Assembly: GCA_002355495.1 (NCBI GenBank)
Contig: AP017424.1
Location: 62,001 to 126,000 of the forward strand
Direction of reading: 5' to 3'
Length of the DNA stretch: 64,000 nucleotides
Origin: Streptomyces laurentii
GTDB lineage: Bacteria; Actinomycetota; Actinomycetes; Streptomycetales; Streptomycetaceae
The notes under the pieces were generated by a model. The model made no database searches. It had not been told where the DNA came from and worked only from the letters and a program-made list of their open reading frames with translations. The translations under genes were made by a program, and so were the position numbers. Positions 61,105 through 64,000 of the stretch are shown piece by piece. The stretch's first letter is position 1, and each line of letters opens with the position of its first letter.

Positions 61105-63954
61105 GTGACGCGACGCGTGGACCGGTCCGCCGGCGGAACGCGGCGGCCCACCGGGCTGCGGAGCGTGGCGGGCCAGGTCTTCCTGTTCCAGGTGCTCATC
61201 GCCCTGCTGATCGTCGTTGCGGCCGCGCTGGCGCTGGTGATCCAGGGCCAGCGCGACGCCGAGCGCGACGCCCGCAACCGCACCCTCGCCGTCGCCACGT
61301 CCCTCGCGCACGCGCCCGGGATGGCCGCCGCCCTGCGCTCGCCCGATCCGACGACGGCGCTCCAGCCGCTCGCCAAGGGGGCCCGGCACGGCTCCGGCGT
61401 CGACTTCATCGCCATTCTCGCCCCGGACGGCGTCCGCGTCGCGGACACCGATCCGACCCTGATCGGCCTGCGCGCCCCTGGCGACATCACGCGGGCCCGG
61501 GCCGGCGAGTCGTTCACCGAGAACTTCCACGGCGCGCCGCGTGACTCCGTGCGCGCGCTGGCCCCGGTGCGGGACGCGCACGGAGCGGTCATCGGGGTGG
61601 TGACCAGCGGCATCGAGGTCCAGACGGTCGGGAAGTCGGTCGAGGGCCGGATGCCGCTGCTGCTGACGGCGGCGGCGGGCGGCGTGGTCCTGGCGGTGGG
61701 CGGCGCCGGTCTGGTGAGCACCCGGCTGCGACGGCAGACCCACGGCCTCGGCCCGGCGGAGATGACCCGGCTCAAGGAGCACCACGAGGCGGTGCTGCAC
61801 GCCGTGAAGGAGGGGGTGCTCATCGTCGCGGCCGACGGACGGCTGCTGCTCGTCAACGACGAGGCACGCCGACTGCTGAAGCTGCCGGCGGACGCGGAGC
61901 GGCGGCATGTCCGCGAGCTGGGCCTGGAGCCCGGTACGGCCGCGCTGCTGCTGTCCGGGCGGACGGCGACGGACGAGGTGCATCCGGCCGGCGACCGGCT
62001 GATCGCCGTGAACGTCCGGCCGACCGGGGACGACGCGCCCGACGGCGGCTGTGTGATGACGATGCGCGACACCACCGAGCTGACGGCGCTGACCGGGCGG
62101 GCCGAGGTGGCGCGGGGCCGGCTGCGGCTGCTGTACGAGGCGGGCACCCGGATCGGGACCACGCTGGACGTCGTACGGACGGCGGAGGAGCTGGCGGACG
62201 TGGTGGTGCCGCGGTTCAGCGACCATGTGACGGTCGAGCTGCTGGATCCCGTGGTGCGGGGCGAGGAGCCGTCGGGCGCGTACACGCGGATGCGGCGGGT
62301 GGCGGTGAGCGGGCGGGGGCAGGGGTCGCCGTTCCAGCCGGTGGGCGACGTCATCCGGTTCGTCGTGCCCGGTACGCCGATGGCGGCGGCGCTCGACGCG
62401 GGCCGTGCGGTGCTTCGCGCGGACCTCTCCGAGACGCGCGACTGGCGGGCCCAGGACCCGGACGGCGGGGAGCTGGTGCTCTCGCAGGGGATGCACTCGC
62501 TGCTCACGGCGCCGCTGCTGGCCCGCGGGGTGGTGCTGGGGCTGGTGAACTTCTGGCGCGGGCCGGATTCCCCGGAGCCGTTCGGGGAGGAGGACCTGTC
62601 GTTCGCGGAGGAGCTGGCGGCCCGGGCGGCGCTGGCGATCGACAACGCGCGGCGGTTCACCCGGGAACACTCGATGGCGGTGTCGCTCCAGCGCAGTCTG
62701 CTGCCGCAGGTGCTGCCGGAGCAGAACGCGGTGAGCGTCTCGTACCGCTATCTGCCGGCGCAGGCGGGGGTCGGCGGCGACTGGTTCGACGTGATCCCGC
62801 TGCCCGGCGCGCGGGTGGCGCTGGTGGTCGGGGACGTGGTGGGGCACGGCGTGCACGCGGCGGCGACGATGGGGCGGCTGCGGACAGCGGTCGGGAACTT
62901 CTCCGCGCTCGATCTGCCGCCGGACGAGCTGCTGGGACATCTGGACGAGTTGCTCGACCGGCTCGGCGAGGAGAACGAGCCGGCGCCGGCCGCGCCGGAG
63001 GGCGGACCGGCGGCCGGGGGTACGGGTGAGGGGGGCGCGGGTGACGGGGGCTCGGCCGGGGCGGGGGCCGGGGGCACGCAGCGGGTGACCGGCGCGACCT
63101 GCCTCTACGTGATCTACGACCCGGCCTCCGGTGTCTGCACGATGTCGAGCGCCGGCCATCCGGGGCCCGCGCTGGTGCGGCCCGACGGGAGCGTGGAGTT
63201 CCCGTCCGTGCCGCCGGGGCTGCCCCTCGGGTACGGGCTGGGCACCCGGCCGTTCGCCTCGGTGCGGATGAAGCTGGAGCCGGGCAGCAAGCTGGTGCTG
63301 TTCACGGACGGGCTGGTGGAGGACCGGACGCGGGACTTCGACACCGGCCTCGCGCTGCTGCGCACGGCGCTGGCCCGGCCGGACCGCACGCCGGAGCAGA
63401 CCTGCACGGACGTGCTGGCCGAGCTGCTGTTCCCGGTGCCGTCCGACGACATCGCGCTGCTGGTGGCCCGTACCCGCCGGATCGATCCGGAGCGGATCGC
63501 GGAGTGGGAGGTGCCCGACGATCCCGCCGAGGTGTCCCGGGTCCGCAACGCGGCAGCGGAGCGGCTGGCGGACTGGGGCTTGGAGGAGATCGGGTTCACG
63601 GCGGAACTGGTCCTCAGCGAGCTGATCACGAACGCGATCCGGTACGGGCGGCCGCCGGTGCGGGTCCGGCTGATCCACGACCGCGTGCTGATCTGCGAGG
63701 TGTCCGACGGCAGCAGCACCTCCCCGCACCTGCGGCACGCGGCGGACACCGACGAGGGTGGCCGCGGCCTGTTCCTGGTGGCCCAGTTCGCCGAGCGCTG
63801 GGGCACCCGCTACGCGCGCCGCGGGAAGACCATCTGGGCCGAGCTTCCCGTCTCCCCGGGCGGGCCCGGCGGGCCTGGGGAGACCGGCGGGATCGAGGCC
63901 TCGGGCGTCACCCCCGGCCTCGATCCCGACACCCTGGACGACCTCGCGGGGTGA
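61105..63954 (+). CDS. Membrane-bound PP2C (SpoIIE-type) phosphatase with PAS, GAF and anti-sigma kinase domains
   Basis: The protein has 949 residues. Order: transmembrane helix (about 24-46), extracytoplasmic sensor region (50-180), second helix (about 184-205), PAS (225-330), GAF (340-545), PP2C/RsbU-SpoIIE phosphatase (560-800: GVGGDWFDVIPLPG, VVGDVVGHGVHAAATMGRLR, LFTDGLVEDRTRDF) and a C-terminal RsbW-like HATPase_c domain (815-915: LVLSELITNAIRYG, DEGGRGLFLVAQFAERWG). A Gly/Ala-rich insert (near 635-660) interrupts the phosphatase. It likely balances phosphorylation of an anti-anti-sigma factor in a partner-switching pathway. GTG 61105 follows GGAAGGAG; the longer upstream frame is not supported. 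Confidence 0.9.
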   Translation: MTRRVDRSAGGTRRPTGLRSVAGQVFLFQVLIALLIVVAAALALVIQGQRDAERDARNRTLAVATSLAHAPGMAAALRSPDPTTALQPLAKGARHGSGVDFIAILAPDGVRVADTDPTLIGLRAPGDITRARAGESFTENFHGAPRDSVRALAPVRDAHGAVIGVVTSGIEVQTVGKSVEGRMPLLLTAAAGGVVLAVGGAGLVSTRLRRQTHGLGPAEMTRLKEHHEAVLHAVKEGVLIVAADGRLLLVNDEARRLLKLPADAERRHVRELGLEPGTAALLLSGRTATDEVHPAGDRLIAVNVRPTGDDAPDGGCVMTMRDTTELTALTGRAEVARGRLRLLYEAGTRIGTTLDVVRTAEELADVVVPRFSDHVTVELLDPVVRGEEPSGAYTRMRRVAVSGRGQGSPFQPVGDVIRFVVPGTPMAAALDAGRAVLRADLSETRDWRAQDPDGGELVLSQGMHSLLTAPLLARGVVLGLVNFWRGPDSPEPFGEEDLSFAEELAARAALAIDNARRFTREHSMAVSLQRSLLPQVLPEQNAVSVSYRYLPAQAGVGGDWFDVIPLPGARVALVVGDVVGHGVHAAATMGRLRTAVGNFSALDLPPDELLGHLDELLDRLGEENEPAPAAPEGGPAAGGTGEGGAGDGGSAGAGAGGTQRVTGATCLYVIYDPASGVCTMSSAGHPGPALVRPDGSVEFPSVPPGLPLGYGLGTRPFASVRMKLEPGSKLVLFTDGLVEDRTRDFDTGLALLRTALARPDRTPEQTCTDVLAELLFPVPSDDIALLVARTRRIDPERIAEWEVPDDPAEVSRVRNAAAERLADWGLEEIGFTAELVLSELITNAIRYGRPPVRVRLIHDRVLICEVSDGSSTSPHLRHAADTDEGGRGLFLVAQFAERWGTRYARRGKTIWAELPVSPGGPGGPGETGGIEASGVTPGLDPDTLDDLAG

Positions 63955-64000
63955 CTCCGTGTGACTCCCCGGAGGGCGCCACGCCGCCACTCGGTCGAAT

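Noticed and set aside
60949..63990. 1013-codon minus-strand frame opposite the SpoIIE-type phosphatase
   Set aside because: Antisense shadow; the plus strand carries the domain motifs and a strong ribosome-binding site.

Overview
The window reads as chromosome of a Streptomyces-like actinomycete. Codons end almost always in G or C, GTG starts are common, Shine-Dalgarno sequences are AGGAGG-like, there is a rare TTA (bldA-type) codon, and the gene families are typical (LitR/LitS photoregulation, CebR/CebEFG cellodextrin uptake, DUF5997, SpoIIE-type phosphatase). No rRNA, tRNA, CRISPR array or intact insertion sequence was seen.

Positions 1-26.5 kb look like an accessory region with many broken genes. 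The window opens with the tail of an MFS transporter. A two-gene lanthipeptide unit on the minus strand follows: a 60-residue precursor and a LanL/LanKC-type synthetase whose cyclase keeps zinc ligands. Then come a flavin monooxygenase and a region carrying a bulb-lectin/LysM protein, a BlaI-like repressor with an M56 membrane peptidase, a 72-residue helix-hairpin-helix protein and an ArsR-like regulator. Three of these units carry the same inverted repeat (TCTACA-N4-YGTARA) upstream. Mixed with these are remnants of Spo0M, a CNNM/CBS protein, a nitroreductase-like protein, an MpaB-type oxygenase, an XRE regulator, two methyltransferases, an IS5-type transposase and a Tn3-type transposase. Intact genes here include a TagC-like propeller protein with a Tat-secreted partner, a sortase substrate, a UvrA-like ABC protein with a PPOX-fold partner, a methyltransferase with no normal start codon, an EF-hand protein, a reductase-methyltransferase fusion with its XRE/cupin regulator, and a GlxA-type regulator.

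From 26.8 kb the content is core-like. It contains a phosphotransferase, DUF5997 opposite a LysR-like ligand-binding protein, an MFS/MarR divergent pair with two MarR-like boxes, lutABC (lactate oxidation), a divergent xylB/xylA pair and the light-response block litS-SDR-phr opposite litR. A complete cellulose module then runs from 42.8 to 55.7 kb: GH48, GH5 and GH6 secreted cellulases with CBM2 domains, cebR, cebEFG and bglC. Four good TGGGAGCGCTCCCA-type boxes tie the cellulases and the transporter to CebR. The logic is: secreted enzymes release cellobiose, CebEFG imports it (its ATPase is not in the window), BglC hydrolyses it, and CebR senses it.

The last 8 kb hold a maltokinase-cap-like protein, glutaminase, a two-domain VOC protein, a small unknown protein, a hydroxyisobutyryl-CoA hydrolase-like crotonase, an SRPBCC protein and a large membrane PAS-GAF-PP2C-HATPase phosphatase.

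Two otherwise normal genes, xylB and the GH48 cellulase, each appear broken by loss of one C from a C run. This could be real or a sequencing error.
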